Shown: positions 35,194 to 48,615 of the stretch, one piece after another
Layout of the letters: each line of letters starts with the position of its first letter
How positions within the stretch are numbered: position 1 is the stretch's first letter
From: Umbilicaria muhlenbergii
Taxonomy: Eukaryota > Ascomycota > Lecanoromycetes > Umbilicariales > Umbilicariaceae
DNA: 64,000 bases
Assembly (NCBI GenBank): GCA_000611775.1
Contig: KK106981.1
Span: 5,272,927-5,336,926, forward strand
Direction of reading: 5' to 3'
The notes under the pieces: generated by a model
Told to the model about the DNA's origin: nothing
What the model saw: the letters and a program-made list of their open reading frames with translations, nothing else
Databases searched by the model: none
Program-made: the position numbers and the translations under genes

Positions 35194-38100
35194 TCAAAAC
35201 ACCATCGGATCAAACCCCTTCCCCTTCGCCTCCTCCCCCACCTCCATCTTCCCAAACGCGCTTTCCCAATCCACATCCCCCAAATCGACCTCCAACCCGC
35301 CCTCCGCACCCCCCAACCGCCACCTCACCTCCGCGCCCCCGCCCACACCCGCGTCGTCAAACCACTCCTGCGGCAACCAGCTGCGATCGTCCGAGATGCG
35401 AAGCTTCAGATCCAGCGCGTCCGTCTCGGCGATGTCGCTCGCGCGCGGACTGTTCTTGTCGGAGGATTTCCCACTGCGGCTGCTGCTACTGCTGCTGCTG
35501 TTGGGGGATAGGGAGGAAGAAGAAGGAGGATGAGGAGGGGTGAGGGCGGGTTGGAGGTCGGACCAAGGGATGGATTGGATGTCAGACAGGCCGGAGAAGC
35601 AGTGGGAGAGGTCGGCGGGGGAGATGGAACTGTCGGCCCAGAGGTCGAGTGCGGGTGGTGGTGGTGTGTGGGGAGACTTGGTGACGGCGGCGGGGTTTGG
35701 GGATTTCGGCTTGGTGTCTTTGAGCGTTTCGAGCTTGGTGCCGGAGGTGGCGGATGCGGGGGTTTTGACGTGGATGGAGGCTTGGGGCGTCTTCAACATC
35801 TGCGAGGCGGGTGATGGGCCCGTCTGCGTCGCCGCGCGGCTCATGGGTAGACCGGCTTGACCGGCTGGTGTGGCGACTTCTTGCTTCATTGGCGTTTGAG
35901 ACTGCTGGGAGGCCGAAAGCTTCATCTTCGGTGCTTCCAGCGTTTTGTTTTCCGGTTTGGGTTCCTCCTTTCTGGGCTTCATCTTCCCGTTCACGTCTAG
36001 GCCTAGACCTAGTCGAACGCTCTCCATAGCCCATGCCAAAGGATCCTCGATTGGGGGTTCCTTCGGTTCATGTGTATCCGCTGTATGCTTAGTAAGTTCT
36101 GTTTGTGAGCTGAACCCAGTCTTGTTCGCATCGCAACTTCCAACAGGACACTTGAATGTCTGGGGCACCGCTTGCTGACGTTGAGCCTCTGGTGATGGTA
36201 TCTTGACCATTTGGGGCGGGGAGCTCGACGCTGGCGTTGCTTGTACCTGAGCAGGCGTGGAGGCTGCACTATTTTGCTGATTGGGTTTCCGCTTCTTCGG
36301 TGGCGGGAATTTGAGTTGATCTTGCGTGAGTACGGTCGGGCCATATGCATGTGGAGTACCATCTGGAGATTGGGCTCCCAGAAGAAACGGTGGTTGCGTC
36401 GCGGTAGGAGCAGCCGGGGCTCGATTTTGTCGATGGCTTTCGTTCCTCTGCAACTTAAGCTGCGCTGCTGCCTGAAGGGCTTGTTGCTGCTGTTGTAGAT
36501 TTGCTGCGTTAAGCTCAGGAGTCTGCGCTTGATTCCCTCCTGGTGGTGGTTGAGCCTGACGATCCTGCGCCGGTTGTTGGTTTCCTTGCGCTTGCACGTT
36601 GGAGTTCCTTTGCTGAAGCATTTTTTGCATCGCGAAGGCGAAATACTTTCGAAGCTTTGTGATCGACGCCTCAAGTTCTTCTGGAGAGATGGTAAAATGA
36701 TCTCCAGGGTTGTACTCCTTATCGCGATACTGTTGAACAAGCAGCAGGCGCTACTTATTGTTAGCTTCCCTTCAATCTCCTAATGAACAAATCAGGCGTA
36801 CTGTGCGGATTAACTCCCTTGTCATGTCCTCATCCCCGAACATCCTGAAGAACATGGGCAGCGACTGCTCCATCCTAGTAACCATTTCTTTGGCTTCCCG
36901 AAGCTGTTGGGCCATCTTCCCCATTGTTTGAGGATTAAGGGGTAGAGGAGGCCGCTTCGGGGTACTCTGCAGTACTTCCTGAACAATTTGCTTCAGTCGT
37001 GCGTCCTTTCTCATGTTTTCCTCATTAGGCTGACGCTCATTGATCACTTGGCCTTCCGCCTTGGTACCATGAATTGACTGTGACTGAGGGGTAGCCTGTG
37101 CTCTCTGGGCGGCTTGTCTCTTCATTTCTTCGAATTGTGCTCTTTGCTGTGGGGGCATAGAAGTCATTTGCTGAGCAGTAGTTTGCGGCACGTTGAGCCG
37201 ATTCTGATTAGGATTTTGCGGGTTGGTTGGAGTTTGTGAGTGCTGTTGCTGCTGCTGAGGTTGTGGCTGCTTTTGTTGCGTTAGGTTGGGGTTAGGGACC
37301 TCGACCACGTCGTCGTTGGATCGTTTAACACCTTTCTGGGTGGTTTGACCTTGAGCTTGTGCTTGAGGTCCTTGCCGACCTTGCTGAGTGAGCCTTGGTG
37401 GCTTTTCATTGTTCTGCACCGCCGGAACTCTGCTAACAGGGGCCTGCTGTGGAGGTTGTAGCTGCGGCGGAGGAGCGAGCTGAGCTGAAGGTGTCTGGGC
37501 CATTTGCCTTTGAAGCTGCTGTTGTTGGGATTGCTGCTGTGCTCTTTGCATTGCCATATAGTGCGCCTGTTGCTGGGTCATCACTTGCTGACCTTGACCA
37601 GCTCTCATCATTTCCATTTGTCTGCGTCTTAGGATCATGGCTCGTACTTGGTCATCCGTCAATGTCCTCATCTGCTCGGGCAGACGAGCGCGAGCCGCTT
37701 GAATCTCTTGAATGGTCGGCGGTGGCAAAGAAGTCGCACCAGTGGGTGCCACCATCTGCGGTCCGTTCGTTGCTTGCATTAGCGGCTGAGTGTTACGCGA
37801 TGTGACTGACTGCGCTTGGAGAGCCGCGTTCATTGGGATATTCTGTTGCGTACCCGGCTGGCCATGGTTCATCTGAGCCATGTTTCTATGCTGGTTGTTT
37901 GAGATGTTCAGATAGTGGAGCCCCTGAAGGCCTCTCAGCTTACCCAGGCTCTCAGCAGGTAATGTATGGGCATTTTGTGCGACCCAGGATTTCAGCTGCC
38001 CCCATGTCGAGACGTTTGCAGGTAGCTGTGACAGCGCATTGTTAGCATTGAGAATACCTGTTGGAAAGTTCACTTTGTCCATTTCCCTAGCTTGATCCTC

Positions 38101-40352
38101 TGTCAATGAAGTCGCAGCTAACTCAGCAGCTCTACGTTGCTGCATGTTTTGACGGCGCACCATCTCCTGATGCTGTGCTTGGTCTCTTTGCTGTGGCCCG
38201 AGTTGCTGATGTACATTTGTAGGACCTTGAGGTTGTCTCTGTGCAGATGGAGGCCGTTGAAGGGCATTCAAATTTGAAACAGGAGCTGGCTGAGTAGTCT
38301 TCACTTGACCCGGCGGTAAGGTTTGAGGAGGTAGTTGGCCAGGTTGACTTTGTTGGCTTTGCATAGGTACAGCATTCGATGGTATTGCTTGCATCCCATT
38401 CATTTGCATGGCTTGAGAACGCTGCTGCTGCTGCTGCTGCTGTAGACGTTGATGCTGCCACTGATTCATCAAAAGCCTCTGCTGATCCTCTGGTAGGTTC
38501 GCCAATTGCTGTTGAATAGCCGTCATAGGTCGATTCCGTGGAGGACCTGGGGGGACGCCTTGCTGCGGTGCCTGCTGCGAAGGCTGCTGCACCATCGTCT
38601 GTTCCTGGCTCTGCATTTGGTTCATGTTTGGAGTCTGCTGTTGTGGTCGTTGCTGGGGTGTCCCTTGCGGTTGTGACTGCTGGTTGAGAGGTCGATTGAG
38701 CATCGACATCGCCGGGCTTGGTTGTTGTGCAGGTCTCGCCCCGAGGTGATTACCTAGCCCACCAACCTGGCCTTGAAGCTGCTGCGCATGAGACTGTGCG
38801 TTCATGCGAGCTTGGGCTTGAGCTTGAGCTTGTGCCTGAGCCTGCAACTGAACGGCATGTTGAGCTTTTTCTTGTTGTATCTGCTGAGCGTTGAAAAATT
38901 GCTGCTGCGGCTGAGTCATGGTCTTTGGATTCTGCATAGGCCGGGGTATCGCTGCCTGTCCGTCCATCTTCTGTTGAGGTGTGTCATGATAATTCGCCCT
39001 CTGCTGTTGGGCCTGGGCTAACTTCTGGCTGTCACTGGCGGGAACGACAAGATGACCAGCTTCTTGCGAGCGCAAAGCATCTTGCTGTTGCCCAAGGATT
39101 TGATTCATATTGCCTAGGAAAGATGGGTCGAAACCCTGGGATACAGCAACAGCTGCAGATTGTTGGCCTTGCATGGCTAAGGGGTTTTGAGACATTGGCC
39201 GTGCCTGCGGTAGCATGGGTGTGCCTGTTGGAGGCATGCCGCCCTGTCGCAGATGACCTTGCGCTTGTATGTTCGCTTTGGCAGCAATGAATTGCTTGGT
39301 TGCCGCCTCATGGAAGAAGTAGGCTAAAGGATCGACATTTTGGTTCATCAAGTGCTGCCTCTGTTCCGGTGATATGTTCTGAAGATTATTTCTGATCTTA
39401 TCTAACGCAGTCCTGGGAGTGCTTTGGGCCAATCTCTGCGCCCGACGGTTAATCTGCTCCTTCTCCTCTGGTGTGAAGGAAGTGTCGGCTGGACCCATAT
39501 GACCCGCCGGTTGGTACATGTTCTGGGACATTTGCTGTACTTGCTGCATGGGCATCTGAGCATTGGGCATACCGTAGCTCATAGACAACTGTTGTGGGGT
39601 CTGCGATTGTTGCTGCTGATGTGGTACTGGAGATGCCTGCATGGGATGCTGCAGTTGAGGATTCGGAAAGCCGGACTGGAATTGGCTCTGATTCTGGTTG
39701 GACATGGGTCCTTGCACAGGTATTTGCTGCTGAGACATCATGCTCATCTGCGGAGGTTGAAGGGTTTGCATCTGCTGTTGTAGATTCGCCGTTTGTCTTG
39801 ATCGAGTATCCCGAATGTGGCCAAGCTTATCTCGACATTGTTGCTCATAGGAAGCCTGGAATTTTGCTTTAACACGGCTCTAAGAATGACGGGCATTACA
39901 ACGCCACTGTTTGTAAGATAGAGTGGTTACTGACCTTATCGGAACATTCTCTGAAGGTCTTCGACTCATAGGAGATTGCGACTTTGATAACCTCATTAAT
40001 GTCCATGTCTTGCTTGATCAGGCGCAGCGATGATATCCTAGAAAATATAAGCTTCTCTGCCATGGAATAAAGTGGACAGATTCGAGTTACGCCACCAGAA
40101 TGCTGGTACAGGAATGATCCCACAAGAAAGGCTGGAAGTGAAAAGGGCGACTTACAGTTGCAGCACGTTGTTCGTCCGCTGCTGCACAGTAACAGTTGTC
40201 TGCCACCCCGGTGGATGCTGTTGCTGCTGTAGCGTCCTGAAAATATGCTGTATCTGACCTTGGCCGCCGCCCCTCTGTAGGCCCGCTTGCTGTTGACCAG
40301 CCGGGGTAGGGCCCCGCAGAGCTGCCATGTTTTGAAAATTCCCGGCGTTCAT
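35194..40352 (-). CDS. Mediator complex subunit 15 (Gal11/Med15), very large
   Basis: Exons 40352-40156, 40037-39935, 39879-36802 and 36750-35194 join in phase to 1644 aa. Med15 is a tail-module subunit of Mediator that receives activator signals in the nucleus. The N-terminal KIX-like domain (about residues 35-95) contains GWQTTVTVQQRTNNVLQLIS and INEVIKVAISYESKTF. A later conserved block is FTPEEKEQINRRAQRLAQST, followed by PLAYFFHEAATKQFIAAKA. Most of the centre is Gln-rich low complexity with CAG/CAA runs. Another ordered segment (PKRPPLPLNPQTMGKM...LPMFFRMFGDEDMTRELIRT) precedes the last intron. The C-terminal 500 residues are Pro/Gln/Ser-rich. The length exceeds that of many fungal Med15 proteins because of the Gln-rich centre. 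The 3' end of the coding strand is G-rich. Confidence 0.88.
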
Positions 40353-43300
40353 CGTGTCAGATGTTGCAGCCTGTGATCAAGAGAAATGACCTTCTCAAAA
40401 GCGACGATAAGATCGCGGAGCGATAAGCGGGACTGTTCAGGAGATACCATACGAGATTCAGCTATTCGTGATGTTGTCAAGAACGTGGGGAGAGATAACA
40501 CGGCGTTTGCCCGCTGCCTGTCTGTAACAGAAGTCCGAGTCAGTCGCACAGCCCGGGCAGTCTGGTGTGTAACGACAGGGACGAGAAGTTGCGGCTATGC
40601 TCGGGTCCGTCAGCTGGCAGGGTAAGGGTAGACAGTGCCGACAAATCTTCGCCTGGTTGCAACAGTCATGTGGAAAGGATAACTCCTTATACGAAGTTTC
40701 GGAGGACCAGCGGTGGGGGATGGGGGCCTAAATTCCTTAGGTCGACGAATTCAGAACGAGGCAACGAAGCGATGATTGGACGCAGAAGCCTTGTGACAGC
40801 GCATCGGGGGTCGTGATCAAATGGCTGCCGCCCGGTGGACTGGTGGAAACGATGGAGGAGAGCTTGTGAGGCTGTAAGAGATTCTGCGAGGACAGTGTCG
40901 ACGTCGGAATGCCCTCGAGCTATGTGGTGTCCCTGGAGGAGGTGGAAAGAGGGTAGCGTACTCCGTGTCGTAAAGGCTTTGCGTCCCGCTGGCGCAGCAG
41001 TACGGCAAAGGTCCGCGAATTAAAGACGGAGGGAAAGTCAGATCATAGGGTGCAGTAGATGCAGGGTGTGTACGGAATGCCGACGACTCGTAGCAGCAGC
41101 AGCGTGGGTTGGCGCAGGCCGCATCACAGGCCGGAGGCAGTCGAAGTGTTCGGCCAGCCTGGAGTGCCTGGCAGGCCTGGCTAATCGTTCTTCCCTGAGG
41201 GTCTGAGTAGCTCGCACGCACATGCAGAGACGCCTCCAGATTGTGGAAGTCGGCCGGCAGCCCAGGCCTTGTTCCGGCCTTTCGCTTTTGCCCTCTAGCC
41301 CTTTCGGGGCATCCTCACGGGCGCGGCAACTTTCGGGCCCTTCCTTAAATTTAGCACCCTGCCGTGCCTGCTTGGCTAGCGGGCTAAGGTACCTAGCTGG
41401 ACGTCAAATTACGAAGAGCCTAAGGCCCTCGAGGGACCCCTCCACTGCCCACTTCATCAAACCACTGGATCGTCCCACTTCATCAAACTATCATCCCCCT
41501 GGCAGATAACGCCTGCTTCCTTCTAGCATGAACCAGCAGCAGCTGGCGGGGATGCGCTTCTGATCCTTCCGCTGTTTCCACCACCGATCTGGTAGTTGGA
41601 AAATGCAGGTACAAGTAGCCTCGACGTCCTCGCGAAATGACCCACGGCCAAGTACAGGGCATGACGGACGTATGTCTAGGCACTACCCTACTTGTGGCCT
41701 TCTCATTTTGTCTCTACTCATGGCCTATCATTCAGCTCCCCCGAATAATCAGCGGAACACATAAATGCAATATCATGTCCCAACTACCAAAGCTCTTGCA
41801 GCATTCGGCCGGAAGCGCAGATTGATGATCTTGCCCAATCCCGCTCAAATGCCAGTTCTCCAACGGTTGCTTCTCCATCCAGCCCCTTGTCATACCTTGT
41901 AATAACGGCTTCCTCATTTCACCAAATCTATAGGGTTAATGACTAGCTGGTTGCCGCTTACAGTCGGTTGAATACTCCTCTAGCGACTAGAAATAGTATC
42001 AGGCAGTGGAGGATTGGCGTTTAGAAAACACAAATAGGATTCACGTCAGCCTGTTTCGGTTGCTTTACATCTCGCCTCGGACGTTATCCGCGGAGAAGGA
42101 CACTGAAATAATAATAGAAGAATACCACCACGCCAAATTGTTCGAATGCAGTCAGTTCGTAAGATTCGGTTGTTTTCAACGCCTCCTCATGAGGTACCTT
42201 CCATGGCTAAGGAGAGCGCCGATAATACAACTTCGCGCTAGGACCCATTTGGTGGCCTACGTAAGAGAATCGCACATAAGTCATGCAGAGAGAGAGAACT
42301 GCCAGACCACAGCTGAGGGGCCCCTCAACCACTCAGCAGCTAAGACAAATATCTAGGACCAGTTAACGCAGTGATAGTAAAAGCTGCGGATCTCTTTCAC
42401 TTACCTTTCAAGGACTTAGATATATCATTTTCGCTGTTGTGATATCAGGAGGGGCCTCAGCTGAAGATTGCCACTAATAGCGGTACTTGGAAATTCGCAA
42501 CAGCTCGCTAGGAGATTTGCCTGGGGGGTTCTCCGCTATTTGCGAGCAGCGAAAGCACTCATAACCCTGCAAAGCCTCTAGGGTTCCTAATCCAGGGACT
42601 TTCGTATTGCCTCACAGTCAGCACAGGAGGAAGAAACGGAGGTCTCTGCCTGCCTCCTCACGTTGCTGCGGCTAATGCAGCGTCTGTGGGCTCCCTTGAC
42701 ATGACTTTCAGGTTGGTTCTGTAAAGGATTTGGTCTTGCTCTCCTGGCGTTCTTACATGTAAACATCGTTTCCGAGTATGCGATGGAGAGCCGCGACAGA
42801 TGTCGGTCTATTTACATCAATCTTCATGATGTGCATCAACGTTCGCCACAGCCTACATTCAATCAGGCGCGACGTCACCAGCATGCATTCAAACCCTCTC
42901 GATGTTCGAATAGTCTCGAAGATCTCTCTGGGAGTAAAGCGTCTCGAGTCTTACCAGGAACGCAGCTTTGTCCTACGATGGAAAGCGGTGAGTGACGGCA
43001 GAGGAGATACTAGTGTCGCCACTTAGTCGGCAGTGGCGTCAGGTACCGCTATCACAAACTCGGCATAGCGTCGCCTCGTCAAGGATTTTGAGTTGATGGG
43101 GGTCTTCAACATTGCTCTATCTCTATCGCTCTCCGTCCCATATGAGCTCGGTCGTTCTCTAAGGCTCAGCACCACATTCGTTCCGCATTCTGGAGGCTAT
43201 GAGATAGGGTCTGCAGACTCTAGGGATTGCTGCTTTCGAGTCGCATGGTTCATCGACCCCTCGACATCTGACATCCTAATCAGTCAAGGGCCTCGGCGCG

Positions 43301-43377
43301 CTCCTTTCATCGGATTTGAACAGTCTATTTCCCCCATAGGCCTCGCTCACCTCAGGGGCAATCCTAGTACCCCAAAC
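40353..43377. other. Gene-free region between Med15 and the ceramide synthase gene
   Basis: About 3 kb between two divergent genes. No frame resembles a known protein; the longest are 134 codons (40817-41221, minus) and 116 codons (42006-42356, plus). The left part, near Med15, is GC-richer and probably promoter; the middle is AT-richer with loose inverted sequences. No RNA gene or recognisable transposon was identified. Confidence 0.45.
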
Positions 43378-44891
43378 ATGGCCAATGTATCAGTGGCGGG
43401 CATTGTCGCAAAGAAGCATAGAGCTCTACCGAAACACAGCCGAACAGTCACCAGAACGAGCCTCGAGTCTATAGTACGGGTCTTTGGCGACCAATTGGGT
43501 GATTGTCGTGCTTGCCCTTGCATGTCAGTGAAACTAATGGTCGAACAGGATTTGCGGGGGGACTTATTTCTCTATTGATGACAATACACACAGTGTACCC
43601 ACCAGCAAGGGCTTCCACACGGCGATTCTTCGAGCTTTCCTACTATGATCCTACAACCAAAACATATGTACAGGGTTGGGACGACCTTTATTTCGTTTTA
43701 GGCTGGATGGTGATCTTCACTGCTGTAAGAGCAGTTGCTATTGACTGGGTGTTCACACCCATTGCTAGGCAGGCTGGCCTTAAGAGGAAGGCCTGTATTC
43801 GATTCGCCGAGCAAGGGTGGCTGTTGTTGTATTATGGAGTCTTTTGGTCTCTAGGCATGGTACGGATCTGGTGCTCACGAGCTGCTCCGCATATTCTTTG
43901 CTGTGTGGGAGTCTTGCTAACGGGTTGGGTAGTATATCATGTGCACGTCCACATATTGGCTCAACAATTGGAATTTGTGGACCCATTGGCCCGCACGCCA
44001 GATGTCGGGAACATTCAAATGGTATTACCTTGTGCAATTAGCATTCTGGATCCAACAGATAATTATTGTCAACATCGAGGAGCGGAGGAAGGATTACCAC
44101 CAGATGTTCACGCATCACATCATCACAAGCAGCCTGCTCTTCCTCACTTATGTATACCGCTTCACCAACGCAGCGAATGTAATACTGTGCCTCATGGATG
44201 TTGTTGATTTCTTACTTCCGGTTAGTGTTTTAGTACCACTCTGTATAAGCAGGAAACTAAATACTCCCAGATGGCCAAGATGCTCAGGTATCTTGGATTC
44301 CAGTCCGCATGCAATTGGGCATTTGGTCTCTTCGTCGCCACTTGGTTTGTGGCCCGCCACGTGTTCTACCTGATCGTGATATATTCCATTTATCGCGATG
44401 TTCCAGGGGTTATGCTCTACGGTTGTTACTCCGGAAAGACCGCGGAGATAATTTCGACGAACGGTACCCCCAACGCGTTGAGTCACATGCTATGGCCTTT
44501 CCAGGACCTTGACGGCACAATCTGCTTGAACAAGCGGATAAAGTGGGTCTTTCTGTCAATGTTGATCTCGCTACAAATCTTGAGTATGGTATGGTTCGTG
44601 ATGATTATTAGGGTGGTCGTCAAGGTTGTAAAGGGAGGCACTGCGGAGGATACTCGCAGCGATGATGAAGAAGATGTGCGGGACGTCAAGGGATCAGCAC
44701 AGGGAACTTCGGCAGAGAGCTCGAGTTCTGGAATCACCAGCCTTACGGTTTGCAATTCCAGCTCCGTCGGTTCTAGCAAATCAAATCTCGGACGCGGGCC
44801 TTTCCGTACCAGCGGAGGACGGGTCAGACTCGTCGACCAAAGCGATAGAGAAGCGTTACTTAGAAGGATCGGATGCGACAAGCCCGCCTGA
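43378..44891 (+). CDS. Acyl-CoA-dependent ceramide synthase (LAG1/LAC1, TLC domain)
   Basis: Exons 43378-43498, 43549-43859, 43933-44220 and 44271-44891 join to 446 aa. The enzyme N-acylates sphingoid bases in the ER. Recognised segments are RRFFELSYYDPTTKTYVQGW, WLLLYYGVFWSLGMYIM and FKWYYLVQLAFWIQQI. The Lag1 motif MFTHHIITSSLLFLTYVYR, with its two catalytic-type histidines, is followed by NVILCLMDVVDFLLP. Then come WFVARHVFYLIVIYS and the loop with WPFQDLDG. Seven to eight membrane helices can be picked out. The C-terminal 120 residues are acidic and Ser-rich. The upstream frame is open back to 43093, but the ATG at 43378 gives a normal short N-terminus. The first intron is only 50 nt with an ACTAAT branch. 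Confidence 0.92.
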
Positions 44892-45416
44892 GCAGAGAGG
44901 AAAAGATACCACTTCAGTGGTTTACGATGACAATGACGGAAATGGAGCGGACAGGCGCCACACACACAAGGGAGAGGTGCCAAACTCTGATTGCGAAGAC
45001 TTTCGTTCATAGAAGCTGGAATCTTGTGCATATTCTTACTTGCCGAATAATACCTTACTGTATACCCTAGCTATGCTACAAAAGTATCCTGTGCCCACTG
45101 TATGGTATGTGGAGGCACCGTGCAGAAGGCAGTACTTTGTGTAGTAGTATCATAGCCCAGTATTCTAGACCGGCCGCACTTTGTTCAGGTCGCCTCAAGC
45201 AAGCGGTTCGCGGTATGGTTGGTTGGTTGATAGCCAAATGGCTTGCTTGTAAAGCACGTGACTGCATGTCTTCAGTCAAGGTAGATAAGGCGGCCGGGAT
45301 GGCTCGATTACGTTCCCGAGAACCCTAGACTCGACGTCACTGGGAACAACGAACAACGCCTTGGCGATGCGGCACAATAGTCTGAAAGAGATCCAGCACA
45401 CAACTGTTTGAACAAG
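44892..45416. other. Intergenic, no gene recognised
   Basis: The 3' flank of the ceramide synthase gene and the promoter of the LMBR1-domain gene on the same strand. Nothing else seen. Confidence 0.4.
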
Positions 45417-47580
45417 ATGGCGTCCGGGTCGTCTGTAGGCTCTGATGCCTTTGCGCTTCTTGCTCTTCTCATCATTTCTCTCCTGGTCCTCCTGCTGCTC
45501 CGGCACTTCCTACCACTCCGAACAACGCCTGCCTATCTACTCACTCCTGTTTTTCTGGCGCTTGCACTTCCCGTCAGTATAATACTCCTGGTACCGATAG
45601 ATCTTGCCTCTAGCTCTGGGACCGACGATGAAGCTTCCCGGGGTATTTGGTTGCCACAGAAGGTCGTGCTTGTTGCCTGGCGCATCGCCTACTGGCTCAC
45701 CTTTGCGCTGACATGGTATGTCCTCCAGAGCGGTGATGCTGTGTCGTATGGGACCGTTGTTGACGTGACGCAGGGTCATCCTACCTGTCCTGGGCGAATA
45801 CACAGATTCGGGGTTTCGAACACCAAAGGACCGCCTACTGTACTCACTACGTTCGAATGCGCGCTACCAACTCATTGTTCTTGGTTGTGGCGCAGTTGGG
45901 CTTGCCTATGTATTCTACGAAAACGGATTTCGGACGACATCAGTCAAATCACTAGTGATGGCATTGGCATATTTCTGGGGTTTGTCGTTGGCAATATACC
46001 TCATGGGCCATGGCTTGGTTGCGGTACCACGGAGACTTTTCCGCAATGCGAGTGTCAGTGGCAGGTTGAGGAGGATACAAGCACAGGCGCCGAAGATACA
46101 TGAGAAGATGACAGACGCCATTGCAGAGCTGGATGAGGTGGAGGCGCAGGTCTTTGAGCTGAGGAAAAGAAAGAACGGCATTTCTAGGGACCATCAAGAA
46201 TGGATCGAAGACCTTGCTGAAACATCGAGTCTGCCCGAGTCTCGGGCGAACTCAGCTCCTACAGTCCGCGTCTCTGGCACTACAGTTCCTGCAGTGGTTA
46301 CGGACCGATATCTTGCAGAGCTGACGCGGAAACTGGATCGAGCTCGTCATAAACGAGTACGTTTTATCGATGCTTGGGATCGCTTGACACGGGAAGCAGC
46401 AGATACGCAGGCTGTTCTTGATGCATCGGCGTCTAAGCAGTTGGACTTCGGAAAGGCCTCGCCACATGCGTCTGCATGGGAAAGGTTCACCGTCTTGACC
46501 CCATACGCTCGGTACCTGCTGTATGTCAAAGTGGTCCCAGCGACCAGATTGACGTTTGGCGGGCTTTTCACGCTGGCATCAATCTGCATCATCTGGTCTG
46601 AGCTCATCAAGTTTGTGGCACCAAAGCTCTCGATTCTCTCATATACGGTAATTCATCACCGCAACAGTGAGAAGGGCGAGATTGGATTCGCTGGGCAAGT
46701 CATAGCCTCTCTGTGGATCTTCTACATGTGCGCGGCCGCTCTGGCGAGCTTTGAAGATGTAAAAGTGTGGGGCAATAGAGCCTTGGTCCGAAGGAACACT
46801 TTCTTTGAGAGTGCATGCTGGTATGCTGGCCAGATCGCAAAGCTGACCGTACCGTTGGCCTACAACTTTCTGACTTTCCTCCCGTTGGACATCCGTTCGA
46901 AAACTACTTTTTACCAGTTCCTCGGTCGCTTGATTCATCTCACAACGCTTGGCAAAGGGTTCGAATATTTCTTTTCAATTTTTATTTTGGTGCCTGTATG
47001 CGCTACACTTTTCAATCTCTATGGCAAGGTCAAGAACGTTTTTGGATTCGGGTTCCTTGAAGAAGATGAAGAAGGCAATCCTTCCGGGTTCGGCACCGGG
47101 GGTTGGAGGGAAGGTCGAGACTTGATCGCCCGAGAGCTGAACGGATCGTCAGGGCTAGGTCTGTCGAGCCGTCTGAACCATGAACGTTCGCCACTTGCTT
47201 CTGGTCATAGCAGTCCCACTGGCAATGAAGGGCGGCGGAGTCAGCTTCCAACCATACCCAATACCTCTTCACAAGCATCCACATTATATACACCGCCTGC
47301 ACAAGACACGGACTTTTCCAGACGGCAGGCGGAACGCCTTTCCGCCGCGACTCAGGCTGCAGAGGACGAGGACGAGAATGTGTTCCAAGGGTTCGCGCAC
47401 AGGGTACGGAACACATTCGAGAGCGTGGAAAGGCCGGATTGGTTGGCGGAATTGGGCAAACGGCCGAAATGGATGGGCGGGGTTAACGGCAACGGGGAAG
47501 GTAGCGGTCGGGCTGATTCCGGACGTGGCATGGGAAGATGGTTCGGTGGAAGGCCTTCGGATGGCCGGTTAAGGTTATGA
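45417..47580 (+). CDS. LMBR1-domain multi-pass membrane protein (LMBRD2-like)
   Basis: Exon 1 is 45417-45715 and exon 2 is 45774-47580, giving 701 aa; the intron splits the Trp codon of LTFALTW. The protein opens with three membrane helices, and IWLPQKVVLVAWRIAYWLTF leads into the third. The next segment has GEYTDSGFRTPKDRLLYSLR, YVFYENGFRTTS and LAIYLMGHGLVAVPRRLF. A coiled-coil stretch (about residues 235-360) follows, then five or six further helices including GKGFEYFFSIFILVPVCATL. The C-terminal 170 residues are disordered and Ser/Gly-rich. LMBR1 proteins are lipocalin-receptor-like or receptor-associated membrane proteins; the fungal role is unknown. Confidence 0.88.
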
Positions 47581-48615
47581 TTGTAACGATACCTTGATTT
47601 GGGCATAGCGAAGGCGCCTGGGCTGGATCGGTAAAGAGGTCAAACGTCACTTCCAGCCAGAGAGCATGGTTGACTCGGATAAGTCAATATTGTGTTGGAG
47701 GATAGCAGCTATATTCCTCGAGCAAAGTCATGGATGAATGAGGAGTGATGACAATAAAGTGCACTAACATTCCCATGACTTTCTTTCAGGCACGCATGAT
47801 AGGTGCAGAACCTGCACACTTTCTTGCTGAGGCTCTTCCGCTTAGGTTGAGGCACAGGTAAGGTCAGGTACCTGAAGGTCAGGTACACTCGAGCGCTTGG
47901 CTTCGCGTGGGGACGGAAATAGGCGAAAGGCTTGCTGTTCGACTGCAGATCAGCAGGCCAATGAGAGCGGCGACTAGGTCAACCACCAACATCAACCAAG
48001 AACCTTGACCCCCCTTGGCCCCCCTGCTCCCTCGAAGCTCAGACCAAATGCAGAGTCAAAGCATCATCCGCCGAACTCCATCGGAGATGCGAAACTATGT
48101 GCGACCACTGTTGACTTGTTGACCTGTTGACCTGTTGACTTGTTGACATCCTCCTCACCAAAGGAACAAGTGACAAGAGGCTTATGGGGAGGGCCAGAGA
48201 GGAAAAAGGACGTCGGAAGCATGCTCAACTAAACCGCCGGCCTCACAGCTGCCACCCGCCTCCGCGCCTCTCTGCAAGCCGTCTGTATGGAAGTTGCCTC
48301 TCTGCATGCCGCCCGTGCACTTTCTTGACCTCCGCCTCTTCTCGACAACTACAGCACTATCGCCTGTCTTATGCCACCTTCTTAAGCAATCTCCCGCTGC
48401 CTCAAACCCCGTAAGCCTCTACGGAATACTTTCCGCAGTTTAACACCAGCGATCGCGTACAACAAGCATTGACTCTGCGTCTAGATTCTGCACAATTCTT
48501 CTGGGGCACACCGGTAGCATAGAGAACCCTGGAGACTGGGAGTGGTGATCGCCGAGGGGGAGAATCCAATCAATCTAAGACTGTCGCATACAGACGCTGG
48601 GAGAGGTCACAAGAA
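47581..48615. other. Intergenic, with a short GTTGACYT tandem repeat
   Basis: About 1 kb between the LMBR1 gene and the CaaX-ended gene. Positions 48110-48149 are five 8-bp units GTTGACTT/GTTGACCT/GTTGACAT. The rest is promoter-like, C-rich and TC-rich toward the gene. No gene seen; a 76-codon frame at 48184 is not credible. Confidence 0.5.
48110..48149. repeat. Five tandem 8-bp GTTGACYT units
   Basis: Five head-to-tail octamers, GTTGACTT, GTTGACCT, GTTGACCT, GTTGACTT and GTTGACAT. They lie about 470 bp upstream of the CaaX-ended protein start. Each contains the TTGAC core, so they could be clustered protein-binding sites or a simple microsatellite. Confidence 0.8.

Noticed and set aside
34846-35511. 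221-codon plus-strand frame
   Set aside because: Overlaps the Med15 C-terminus in antisense and is driven by the C-rich strand.
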